A stretch of DNA of 64,000 nucleotides, from positions 1,240,001 through 1,304,000 of the forward strand of contig NZ_BCUV01000007.1 of assembly GCF_001591405.1 (NCBI RefSeq), in the 5' to 3' direction. This DNA is from Janibacter terrae NBRC 107853 (GTDB lineage: Bacteria; Actinomycetota; Actinomycetes; Actinomycetales; Dermatophilaceae). Positions 33,274-42,399 of the stretch are shown in pieces. Made by a program: the position numbers and the translations under genes. Position 1 is the first letter of the stretch. Each line of letters starts with the position of its first letter. The notes beneath the pieces are model-generated. The model was not told the DNA's origin, searched no databases, and saw only the letters and a program-made list of their open reading frames with translations.

Positions 33274-34566
33274 TCAGCTGATGAGGTCGTCGAGGTCACC
33301 GGTCATGCAGTGCTCGACGACGGGGCGCACGGTCTCGAAGGTGCACTCCTTGGCGTTGCCCGGGGTGCAGGCGTCGCCGAGGACGTGGTTGGTGATGCGG
33401 TCGACGTCCGCGGCGTCACCCTTGATCTCCGGGGAGTTCTTGTAGTACTCCGTCGGCCCGGTGCCCAGGCGGTTCTTGGAGTAGCTGTCCTGGGTGACGT
33501 CGACGAAGCGCTCGGGGATGCCCACGTCGCGCAGCAGCCGGATCGACGCCTCGAGCGCGGCGTCGGCGGCCTGCACCTTGGTCATGCCGTGGGTGTCGAT
33601 GCCCATGGCCTCCGCGATGTCGGCGAAGCGGCCGTAGCAGGCGGGCATGTTGAAGGCCCACACGCGCGGCAGGGCGATGGCGTTGTTGAGCCCGTGGTGC
33701 GTGTCGTAGAAGGCGCTCACCGCGTGGCTGATCGAGTGGATGATGCCGAGGCCACCGGAGTTGAAGGCCTGGGCGGCGATGTACTGGGCGTACATCATGC
33801 CCTCGCGGCCCTTGAGGTCCTGACCGTTCCAGACCGCCTCGCGCAGGTTCTCGGAGGTGAGCTTGATGGCGCGGATCGCGTTGCCGAGCGAGGGCTCGAA
33901 GTTCAGCCGCGAGACGTAGGGCTCGGAGGCGTGCGCGAGGACGTCGAAGCCACACTGTGCGGTGTAGTCGACCGGGCAGTCGTAGTAGAGCACCGGGTCG
34001 TCGACGGCGAGGCTGGCGACGGACGCGTCGTCGAAGGCGACGTACTTGTGCGGGTTGTCCGGATCGGTCGTCGTGTCGGTGATGACGTAGGCCCACGAGG
34101 TCTCAGAGCCGGTGCCGGCCGTGGTGGAGACCGCGATGTGCGGCGGGTTCTTCGGGTTCTCGGACATGTTGAAGCCCTCGAACTCGTTGACATTGCGACC
34201 GTCGTGCGCGACGGAGATGCGCGCGCCCTTACAGGCGTCGTGCGCGGAGCCGCCGCCGATGGAGACGAAGGAGTCGCAGGAGTTCTCCTGATAGAGCGCC
34301 ACGGAGTCCATGACGTTGTAGTCCTTGGGGTTGGACTCGACCTTGTCGTAGACGACGACCTCGAGGCCGTGGTACCTCATCGACTCGACGATGTTCTTGA
34401 CGATGTCCGTGCCGCGCAAGCCGGTCGTCATGACGAGCGTCTTGCGGAAGCCGAGCTTGAGGGCCTCCGGACCGATCATCTCCCAGGCGCCGGGGCCCAT
34501 CATGGCGCGCGGGAAGGGGTGGAACTCCTTGATCGGGAATGGCTTGAGCAGATCATCAACCTGCAT
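33274..34566 (-). CDS. mno: NDMA-type (mycofactocin-dependent) methanol/alcohol dehydrogenase
   Basis: A 430-residue group III alcohol dehydrogenase of the Mno/Mdo subtype, which keeps its nicotinamide tightly bound and passes electrons to mycofactocin in vivo and to NDMA in assays. Diagnostic stretches are FPIKEFHPFPRA near residue 10, KVESNPKDYNVM, SIGGGSAHDACKGA, STTAGTGSETSWAYVITD, and the metal-site histidines in HSISHAVSAFYDTHHGLNNAIALPRVW (split here only by function). AAAGGAGA precedes the ATG. The regulon palindrome lies 105-124 bp upstream. It oxidises methanol or other primary alcohols, with mycofactocin made by the adjacent operon. Confidence 0.93.
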   Translation of the reverse strand: MQVDDLLKPFPIKEFHPFPRAMMGPGAWEMIGPEALKLGFRKTLVMTTGLRGTDIVKNIVESMRYHGLEVVVYDKVESNPKDYNVMDSVALYQENSCDSFVSIGGGSAHDACKGARISVAHDGRNVNEFEGFNMSENPKNPPHIAVSTTAGTGSETSWAYVITDTTTDPDNPHKYVAFDDASVASLAVDDPVLYYDCPVDYTAQCGFDVLAHASEPYVSRLNFEPSLGNAIRAIKLTSENLREAVWNGQDLKGREGMMYAQYIAAQAFNSGGLGIIHSISHAVSAFYDTHHGLNNAIALPRVWAFNMPACYGRFADIAEAMGIDTHGMTKVQAADAALEASIRLLRDVGIPERFVDVTQDSYSKNRLGTGPTEYYKNSPEIKGDAADVDRITNHVLGDACTPGNAKECTFETVRPVVEHCMTGDLDDLIS

Positions 34567-34632
34567 GGCGGGTCTCCTTTGACCGGGGTGGGTTGCTCTC
34601 GGAACCTAGGGCGGCGGCGCACTGGCCGGACA

Positions 34633-34646
34633 GTCCAGAGTCCAGA
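34633..34646. repeat. 7-bp tandem repeat GTCCAGA x2 upstream of mno
   Basis: GTCCAGA occurs at 34633-34639 and 34640-34646, just upstream of a TAGGTT (-10-like, minus strand, 34602-34607). It may be part of an activator site; support is weak. Confidence 0.35.
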
Positions 34647-34670
34647 TCCCCACCCCCGAGGCAGGTGCCC

Positions 34671-34690
34671 ACCTGTCCGATCGGGCAGGG
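34671..34690. promoter_or_regulatory. Operator palindrome B of the alcohol-oxidation regulon (mno)
   Basis: ACCTGTCCGATCGGGCAGGG matches the ALDH/ADH palindrome at 16 of 20 positions, including the CCGATCGGG core. It lies 105 bp upstream of the mno start in the mftF-mno gap (34567-34765). Confidence 0.7.
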
Positions 34691-34765
34691 CCCCCGAGAG
34701 CGTCCGGACGTGGGCCATCGCCCCGCGGTGCCGGCTCGGCGCGTGGGGCGCAGGGAGGGCCGCCG

Positions 34766-36151
34766 TCAGCCGCCGGGACGGCGGGGCAGGAGGGCTCCGA
34801 AGGAGCGTGCTCGCGCGGCGCCGACCCAGAGGCCGGCGCCGTAGGCGAGGTCGTCGAGGCGGCGGCTGATCGGGGCGTAGGTCGCCTCGGGGTGGTCGGT
34901 CCGGGCGACGACGACGTCGACGAGTAGTGAGGTGACGAGGGCGCGCCGCACGGTGCTGCTTCGGGTCGCGGCGACTGCGGCGAGCGGCCACCAGTGGCGC
35001 AGCAGCAGCGCGGTCTCCTGCCGGACGGCCCAGCCCAGGCCCTGGGCGCCGAGGCGCACGGCCAGCTCGCGCCGCTGCGGTCCCTCGGGCAGCCGCCGGT
35101 CGAGCGAGCGCACGCCCCAGAGCAGGCCGAGGCCGGCGACGGGCAGCGACCAGCGGCGACGCGCGAGCACCGCGGCGGCGGCGACGGCCATCGTCGCGGA
35201 CATGACGGCGGGGGCGCCCTTGCGCCCGTGGCGCGCGGCGAGCCCGGCGCCGCCGGTGCCGTAGAGGAACTTGCGGCCGAGCCAGCCGCCGACGGTGGCA
35301 CGGGTGTCGTGCCAGGCGATCTCGTCGGGGTCGTAGCGCACGGTCTGCCCGGCGTCGACGAGCCGCCAGACGAGGTCGACGTCCTCGCCGACGCGCATGT
35401 CCTCGGCGAAGCCGCCGGCGGCGCGCAGCCGCTCGACGCGTGCCACGAGGCAGGCGCTGGGCAGCCACCCGACGGCGGCTCCCGGCCGTACGGAGCAGGC
35501 GCGGCGTCCGAGGGCGAGCGAGGAGACCTGCTCGTCGTAGCGCTCGAACCACGCGGGGTCGTCGGCGCGGGCCCGGCTGCGCACGAGGGGCCCGACGAGC
35601 GCCACCTGGTCGTCGGCGAAGTGCCGGGCGAGCCGGCGCAGCATCGCGGTATCGGCCTGGACGTCGGAGTCGACGAGCGCGACGAAGGGAGTGTCCACCG
35701 CGAGCACGCCGGCGTTGCGTGCCCCGGCGGGGCCGAGGTTGACGGGCAGGGAGATGACCCGCGCGCCGTGGTCGGCGGCGACCTGCGCGACCACCTCGGG
35801 GTCGTGCGAGGCGTCGTCGACGACGATGCAGCGCAACCCGTCGAGGGAGTCGAGGGCTCGCGCGAGCTGCTCGGGCCGGTCGCGGATCGGGGTGACGACG
35901 GTGATCTCCGACGGGTCGGGGCCGGCGCCGTGGAGCACGGGGTCGGCGAGGTTGCCGTCGACGAGGCGGGCGACGAGGGGCTCGTCGGCGGGGCCGCGCA
36001 CGACGAGGCGACCGTCGACGACGCGCTCGCGGGCGGCGGCGCCCAGGCGCACGGCCCGCAGCGGGGAGCCGCCGACGAGCAGGCCGTCGTCGTAGGCCCG
36101 CACGTCGTGGCGGATCCGGGCCTCGTAGCCGGGGGCAAACCGGGTGGTCAT
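34766..36151 (-). CDS. mftF: Mycofactocin glycosyltransferase MftF
   Basis: A 461-residue GT-A-fold family 2 glycosyltransferase, which adds beta-1,4-linked glucose units to premycofactocin. The donor-binding part has TVVTPIRDRPEQLARAL near residue 88, CIVVDDASHD, NLGPAGARNAG, VDSDVQ (DxD-like) and GEDVDLVWRL. C-terminal hydrophobic segments (about 300-345) suggest membrane association. The ATG at 36151 overlaps the stop of the SDR gene (ATGA). It is the last gene of the mft operon here, 200 bp before mno. Confidence 0.9.
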   Translation of the reverse strand: MTTRFAPGYEARIRHDVRAYDDGLLVGGSPLRAVRLGAAARERVVDGRLVVRGPADEPLVARLVDGNLADPVLHGAGPDPSEITVVTPIRDRPEQLARALDSLDGLRCIVVDDASHDPEVVAQVAADHGARVISLPVNLGPAGARNAGVLAVDTPFVALVDSDVQADTAMLRRLARHFADDQVALVGPLVRSRARADDPAWFERYDEQVSSLALGRRACSVRPGAAVGWLPSACLVARVERLRAAGGFAEDMRVGEDVDLVWRLVDAGQTVRYDPDEIAWHDTRATVGGWLGRKFLYGTGGAGLAARHGRKGAPAVMSATMAVAAAAVLARRRWSLPVAGLGLLWGVRSLDRRLPEGPQRRELAVRLGAQGLGWAVRQETALLLRHWWPLAAVAATRSSTVRRALVTSLLVDVVVARTDHPEATYAPISRRLDDLAYGAGLWVGAARARSFGALLPRRPGG

Positions 36152-36933
36152 CCGCTGAACCCCCCGTCGGCGGCGACGACGCCGCCGTTGAGCGCGGCTC
36201 CGGCGGGGGAGCAGCACAGGCTCACGGTGGCGGCGATCTCGTCGGGGTCGAGGGGGCGGCGGAGCAGCTGGTGCTCGGCGAGGTGCTCGCTCGTCGTGCC
36301 GTAGAGGGCGGCCGTCGCCGCGAGCATCGGGGTGTCGGTGCCGCCGGGGCTCACGGCGACGGCGGTGATGCCGGTGCCGACGAGGTCGGCGGCGAGCCCG
36401 CGCACCATGCCGACGACGGCGTGCTTGGCGGCGTTGTAGGCGGCGAGGTGGAAGAGGCCGCGCCCTCCGGCCGCGGAGGCGATGGCGACGAACCGGCCGC
36501 CCGAGGGGTCCGGCCCAGCGAGCATCGCGGGGACGGCGGCGGCCGCGGTGTGCCAGACGCCGAGCGCGTCGACCTGCCAGAGCAGGTCGAGCTGGTCGGT
36601 CGGTGTCTCCCAGAGGGGTTGGCCTCCGGCGACGATCCCGGCGGCGGCGACCGCGGCGTCGAGCCGCCCCCACCGCTCGACGGCGTCGACGACCGCGTCG
36701 GCCACGGCCGCGGGGTCGCGCACGTCGGCGACCCGGGTGACGACCCGGCCGCCGGCTCGCGGGTCGGCGGCGACCGACTCGAGGTCGTCGACCGTCGGCA
36801 TCGGGTAGGGGTGGGCGGTGGGGCCGGCGCACGCGTCGAGCGCGAGGACGTCGTAGCCCTCCTCCGCGAGACGAAGGGCGGTCGCCGCCCCCATCCCGCG
36901 GGCGGCCCCGGTGACGAGGGCGACCCGGCTCAT
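36148..36933 (-). CDS. Mycofactocin-coupled SDR oxidoreductase
   Basis: A 261-residue SDR with TGAARGMGAATA at residue 8, catalytic Ser in AIASAAGG and the YNAAK motif. The family that depends on mycofactocin holds its NAD non-exchangeably and has an insertion after strand 2. The segment CAGPTAHPYPMPTVDDLE (about 35-52) fits that insertion. It is embedded between mftE and mftF with ATGA overlaps on both sides, so it is expressed stoichiometrically with the cofactor enzymes. The substrate is an unidentified alcohol or carbonyl. Confidence 0.87.
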   Translation of the reverse strand: MSRVALVTGAARGMGAATALRLAEEGYDVLALDACAGPTAHPYPMPTVDDLESVAADPRAGGRVVTRVADVRDPAAVADAVVDAVERWGRLDAAVAAAGIVAGGQPLWETPTDQLDLLWQVDALGVWHTAAAAVPAMLAGPDPSGGRFVAIASAAGGRGLFHLAAYNAAKHAVVGMVRGLAADLVGTGITAVAVSPGGTDTPMLAATAALYGTTSEHLAEHQLLRRPLDPDEIAATVSLCCSPAGAALNGGVVAADGGFSG

Positions 36934-37643
36934 GACGAGGGTTCCAGGGTGGGCTGCAGCGCCTGCGCGACGACGTCGTCGACCATCGCGGCGAGGACCA
37001 GCGCGCCCTCGGCGGCGCTCGCGCCGGTCGGGTCGCCGAGCACGCCGTTGGGCGAGACGGCGATGACCCCGCCGGCCATCATCGTGGGCAGGATCTCGGC
37101 GAGGGGCCGGGTGTCGCCGGGTTCGGCGCGGTCGAGGCGGACGGTCTCGGGGCGCAGGTGGAGCAGCAGCGAGGTCTCGGTCCGCCCGGCGTGCAGGTCG
37201 ACGCTCTCGGTGGCGCACGCGGCCCAGCCGACGTCGTGGCCCTCGTCGACGAGCTGCCCCACGGCGGCGGTCAGCGCCTGGCCGTTGCCGCCGTGCCCGT
37301 TGACGAGCAGCACCCGTGGGGCCCAGGTGCGGGCCGAGCGGACGAGCTCGACGACGACCTGGCGCAGGACTTCGGTGCCGATCGAGATGGTCCCGGGGAA
37401 GTGCTGGTGCTCGCCGCTCGACCCGAGCGCGACGACGGGCGCGACCCACGCCGTCGTCCCCGCGGCGGTGAGCCGCTCGGCCACGCCCTGGGCGACGGCG
37501 GTGGCGATGAGCGCGTCGGTGTCGAGCGGCAGGTGCGGGCCGTGCTGCTCGATCGACCCGACCGGCACGACGAGGAGGTCCACCCCTTCGGCCTCCGCGG
37601 AGGCAAGGTGGGCCAGCTCGCGCGGCCGGTCGGGGGAGGGCAT
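36930..37643 (-). CDS. mftE: Mycofactocin precursor peptide peptidase MftE
   Basis: A 237-residue creatininase-family metallopeptidase that releases the C-terminal Val-Tyr-derived moiety (AHDP) from modified MftA. Metal ligands are visible in VPVGSIEQHGPHLPLDTD (Glu, His, Asp) and LVNGHGGNGQ. The ATG is 5 bp after the stop of mftD. The 3' end overlaps the SDR start by 4 bp. Confidence 0.92.
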   Translation of the reverse strand: MPSPDRPRELAHLASAEAEGVDLLVVPVGSIEQHGPHLPLDTDALIATAVAQGVAERLTAAGTTAWVAPVVALGSSGEHQHFPGTISIGTEVLRQVVVELVRSARTWAPRVLLVNGHGGNGQALTAAVGQLVDEGHDVGWAACATESVDLHAGRTETSLLLHLRPETVRLDRAEPGDTRPLAEILPTMMAGGVIAVSPNGVLGDPTGASAAEGALVLAAMVDDVVAQALQPTLEPSS

Positions 37644-37648
37644 GCCCG

Positions 37649-38899
37649 TCAGCGCGTCGTCGCGGCCGTGGGCACACCGAGCTCGCGGTGGAAACCCTCG
37701 GGGACGAGCAGGTGCTCGGGGCCCAGCTCGGCGACGGAGGAGAGGGCGAGGCCGCGCAGCGCGGAGTCGACGCCGCCGTTGAGCAGGTCGAGGACGTTTT
37801 CCACCCCGGCCTGGCCGTTGGCGGCGAGCCCCCAGAGGTAGGCCCGGCCGATGAGGACGGCCTTGGCGCCGAGGGCGAGGGCCTTGACGACGTCGGAGCC
37901 GCGGCGGATGCCGCCGTCCATGACGACGTCGACCTGGTGGCCGACCCGCTGCGAGATCGGGTGGACCATGCGGATCGCGGCGGGGGTACCGTCGAGGTTG
38001 TTGCCGCCGTGGTTGGACACCGAGATGCCGGCGACGCCGACGTCGACCGCGCGCAGCGCGTCGTCGACGCGGGAGACACCCTTGAGGACGAAGGGGGTGC
38101 CGCTGATCTGCGACCACTGCTCCCGCATCCACGCGACGTCCTGCCAGGAGGGCGGCGGCGTGGTCATCCACTCGTAGTAGGCACCGAAGAAGGTCGGCGC
38201 CTCCCCTCCGGGCGGGGTGAGGTTGGGCGCGGTGAGGTCGGGCAGCTTGCCGGTGTCGATGAACTGGCGGCCGAAGTCGACGAGCCAGCGAGGCTTCGTC
38301 GCGACCTGCGGGGCGAGCCGGATCATCGCCTTGAGGTCGACCTTCTCGGGGATCTCCGGGCTGCCCCAGTCACGGCCGATGGAGAAGGACCAGTCGAGGG
38401 TGGCGATGAGGCCCTTGGCGCCGGCCTCGTGGGCGCGGGTCATCCGCTGGATCATCGTGTCGCGGTCGCCGGTCCAGTACATCTGGAAGAAGGTCGTCGC
38501 TCCGGTGTCGCAGACCTCCTCGACGGACTTCGAGGCGAAGTTGGACAGGCCCATGATCGTGCCGCGGGCCGCGGCGGCCCGGGCGACGGCGACCTCGCCG
38601 TCGGGGTGGACCGCCTGGACGCCGGTGGGGCTGATGATGACCGGCGAGCCGATCTGCTGGCCGAAGACGGTCGTCGACTGGTCACGCTCGGGCTGCTGGC
38701 CGACGACGTGCGGTGCCAGGCCGATCTCGGCGAAGGCGCTCTGGTTGTCGTCGCGACTCTGGCCGCGCTCCGACCCGGCGACGAGTGCGCCGTAGACGGG
38801 AGCGGGCAGCTTTTTGCGGGCGCGCTCCTGGGCGACGGCGACGGACTCGAACCAGGGGTTCTGCTTCCAGGGGTTGGTGAGCCACTCGGGCTTGTTCAT
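37649..38899 (-). CDS. mftD: Mycofactocin maturation FMN enzyme MftD
   Basis: A 416-residue FMN-dependent alpha-hydroxy-acid-dehydrogenase-type TIM barrel, which oxidatively deaminates AHDP to premycofactocin. The FMN site has SPTGVQAVHPDGE near 90-102, LKGVSRVDDA, and SVSNHGGNNLDGTPA with the catalytic His and Arg (DGGIRRGSDV). The N-terminal PEWLTNPWKQNPWFESVAVAQERAR is typical of MftD (stretch split only in description). It lies 13 bp downstream of mftC. Confidence 0.93.
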   Translation of the reverse strand: MNKPEWLTNPWKQNPWFESVAVAQERARKKLPAPVYGALVAGSERGQSRDDNQSAFAEIGLAPHVVGQQPERDQSTTVFGQQIGSPVIISPTGVQAVHPDGEVAVARAAAARGTIMGLSNFASKSVEEVCDTGATTFFQMYWTGDRDTMIQRMTRAHEAGAKGLIATLDWSFSIGRDWGSPEIPEKVDLKAMIRLAPQVATKPRWLVDFGRQFIDTGKLPDLTAPNLTPPGGEAPTFFGAYYEWMTTPPPSWQDVAWMREQWSQISGTPFVLKGVSRVDDALRAVDVGVAGISVSNHGGNNLDGTPAAIRMVHPISQRVGHQVDVVMDGGIRRGSDVVKALALGAKAVLIGRAYLWGLAANGQAGVENVLDLLNGGVDSALRGLALSSVAELGPEHLLVPEGFHRELGVPTAATTR

Positions 38900-38912
38900 C
38901 GTCTCGTCCTCG

Positions 38913-40175
38913 TCATCGAGGGTCGAAGCCAGCGAGCGGGCTCTCGGCGCACGGCGAGACCGGACGCGGCGGGGCAGCGGTCTCCCCTTCGGGCCGGCGG
39001 CGCATGAGCTTGAGCATCACGGGCTCGTTGCGGGTGGGGTTGGCCTTGGAGTGGTCCTGGCTGGCGGCGGGCACGGTGCGCTCGCCCGAGAGGGCGGACT
39101 CGCCGTAGCCCTGGACGCACTCCGGGTCGGGGCCGTCGAGCGGCAGGCCGGTGAAGAACTTCGCGGCCATGCAGCCGCCGCGGCAGCTGTCGAAGTGGGC
39201 GCACTTCGAGCAGGCGCCACCGGTCTGAGGGGAGCGCAGCTCGCGGAAGAGCTCGGAGTCGCGCCACACCCCGCCGAAGCCGCCGTCGGTGAGCAGGTTC
39301 CCGGCGTGGAACTGGTCGTGGATCGCGAAGGGGCACGCGTAGACGTCACCGACGGGGTCGATGAGGCAGACGACGCGGCCGGCGCCGCAGAGGTTGAGCC
39401 CGGGCAGGGACTCGCCGAAGGCCGCAAGGTGGAAGAAGGAGTCGCCGGTGAGCACGTCCTCTCCGTGAGCCATGAGCCAGTCGTAGAGCACCCGCTGCTG
39501 CTCCGGCAACGGGTGCAGTTCGTCCCACACGTCGGCGCCGCGGCCCGAGGGACGCAGCCGGGTCAGGCGCAGCGTGGCGCCGTAGCGGTCGGCGATGGCC
39601 TTGAAGTCGTCGAGCTGGCTGATGTTCTGTCGGGTGCAGACGACGGAGATCTTGGCGTCACCGAACCCGGCGGCCTGCAGGTTGTCGAGGGCACGCAGCG
39701 CCATGTCGTAGGAGCCGGGGCCGCGGACGTAGTCGTTGACCTCGGCGGTCGCGCCGTCGAGGGAGATCTGTACGTCGACGTAGTCGGTCGCGGCGAGGAA
39801 GGCCGCGCGCTCGGGGGTGATCCGGGCGCCGTTCGTCGAGAACTTCACGCCCACGTCGTGGGCGACCGCGTACTCGAGCAGCTCCCAGAAGTCGGGGCGG
39901 ATCGTCGGCTCACCACCGCCGATGTTGACGTAGAAGACCTGCATCCGCTGCAACTCGTCGATGACGGCCTTGCACTGCTCGGTGCTCAACTCGCGCGGGT
40001 CTCGCCGACCCGAGCTGGAGAGGCAGTGGGCGCACTCGAGGTTGCAGGCGTAGGTCAGCTCCCAGGTCAGGCAGATCGGGGCGTCGAGGCCGAACTCGAA
40101 CTGCTCGACGAGCGTGCCGCCCTCGGGGCGGGCTGGTGCCTGCCGGGCCGCGGGTCGGTCGGTGGTGAGGGTCAT
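38913..40175 (-). CDS. mftC: Mycofactocin radical SAM maturase MftC
   Basis: A 420-residue radical SAM/SPASM enzyme that decarboxylates and cyclises the Val-Tyr end of MftA. The [4Fe-4S] motif is Cys44-x3-Cys48-x2-Cys51 in YACNLECAHC. Auxiliary-cluster cysteines lie in NLCGAGR, VYACPFAIH, GACSKCAHFDSCRGGC and PDPECVQGY. GGGEPT and STNGARI are also intact. A 35-residue basic tail follows the SPASM domain. It starts 9 bp after mftB. Confidence 0.95.
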   Translation of the reverse strand: MTLTTDRPAARQAPARPEGGTLVEQFEFGLDAPICLTWELTYACNLECAHCLSSSGRRDPRELSTEQCKAVIDELQRMQVFYVNIGGGEPTIRPDFWELLEYAVAHDVGVKFSTNGARITPERAAFLAATDYVDVQISLDGATAEVNDYVRGPGSYDMALRALDNLQAAGFGDAKISVVCTRQNISQLDDFKAIADRYGATLRLTRLRPSGRGADVWDELHPLPEQQRVLYDWLMAHGEDVLTGDSFFHLAAFGESLPGLNLCGAGRVVCLIDPVGDVYACPFAIHDQFHAGNLLTDGGFGGVWRDSELFRELRSPQTGGACSKCAHFDSCRGGCMAAKFFTGLPLDGPDPECVQGYGESALSGERTVPAASQDHSKANPTRNEPVMLKLMRRRPEGETAAPPRPVSPCAESPLAGFDPR

Positions 40176-40184
40176 GCTGGCTCC

Positions 40185-40481
40185 TCAGGAGTCGGTGCGT
40201 GGGCGGATCATGCCGTTGGCGGCAAGACCCTGCAGCGCACGCAGGTACCCGTCGTGCTGCTCCTGCGGGATGCCCTCGGCGACCAGGGTGCTCTGCACGT
40301 CCGGGTGGTCGGCGAGGTGCTCCACGACGCGGACGAGCTCCGGTCGCTTGAGGAAGGACAGCTTGCGGTTGTGGAAGTTGTAGGCCAGGGCCCCGAAGGG
40401 TTCGGGGCGAAGCGCCACGGATGCCGACAGCTCCCAGGGCCGCATCAGCATCCGTGGCGTTTCCGCGTTCATCGCGATCAT
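40185..40481 (-). CDS. mftB: Mycofactocin peptide chaperone MftB
   Basis: A 98-residue RiPP recognition element protein (PqqD-like) that binds MftA and delivers it to MftC. The core MRPWELSASVALRPEPFGALA and NRKLSFLKRPELVRVVE match MftB in order and spacing. The start chosen is ATG 40481; ATG 40472 is also possible, and the longer frame into mftA is not needed. It begins 22 bp after the mftA stop. Confidence 0.9.
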   Translation of the reverse strand: MIAMNAETPRMLMRPWELSASVALRPEPFGALAYNFHNRKLSFLKRPELVRVVEHLADHPDVQSTLVAEGIPQEQHDGYLRALQGLAANGMIRPRTDS

Positions 40482-40503
40482 CGATCTCTGGTCGAGGCGC
40501 GGA

Positions 40504-40611
40504 TCAGTAGACGCCGCACATGCCGTCGATGGAGACCTCTTCCACGAGGTCATCGGCGACTGCGTCGACCTGAGCGTCTTGCTCGAGACCGTCGTGCTGC
40601 TCGTCTGCCAT
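40504..40611 (-). CDS. mftA: Mycofactocin precursor peptide MftA
   Basis: A 35-residue ribosomal precursor ending in IDGMCGVY; the final Val34-Tyr35 become the cofactor core. The middle is acidic (VADDLVEEVS), the part bound by MftB. GGAAGGA lies 7 nt before the ATG. It is first in the operon mftA-B-C-D-E-SDR-F. A 115-bp gap separates it from phosphoglucomutase and carries a version of the regulon palindrome (40676-40695), so induction with alcohol dehydrogenases is likely. Confidence 0.96.
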   Translation of the reverse strand: MADEQHDGLEQDAQVDAVADDLVEEVSIDGMCGVY

Positions 40612-40675
40612 GGTGTTGTCCTTCCGACGTCGCTGTCTGGTTCGGCCCAAGTTAGTGACGTGAGAGGACGGCCGT

Positions 40676-40695
40676 AACTGCCCTAACGGGTAGTC
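40676..40695. promoter_or_regulatory. Operator palindrome C of the alcohol-oxidation regulon (mftA)
   Basis: AACTGCCCTAACGGGTAGTC keeps the TRCCC-N4-GGGTAG core of the palindrome at 26144-26163 (14 of 20 positions) and lies 65 bp before mftA. It is the weakest of the three sites. Confidence 0.6.
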
Positions 40696-40726
40696 CGTGG
40701 CCTGCCCGGGTCGGTCAGGCGGGTGG

Positions 40727-42382
<1,656 letters not shown>

Positions 42383-42388
42383 GGTGCG

Positions 42389-42394
42389 ACGCTA
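42389..42394 (-). promoter_or_regulatory. Leaderless -10 element (TAGCGT) for pgm
   Basis: TAGCGT on the minus strand is 6 nt from the ATG at 42382. Confidence 0.65.
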
Positions 42395-42399
42395 CCGCC

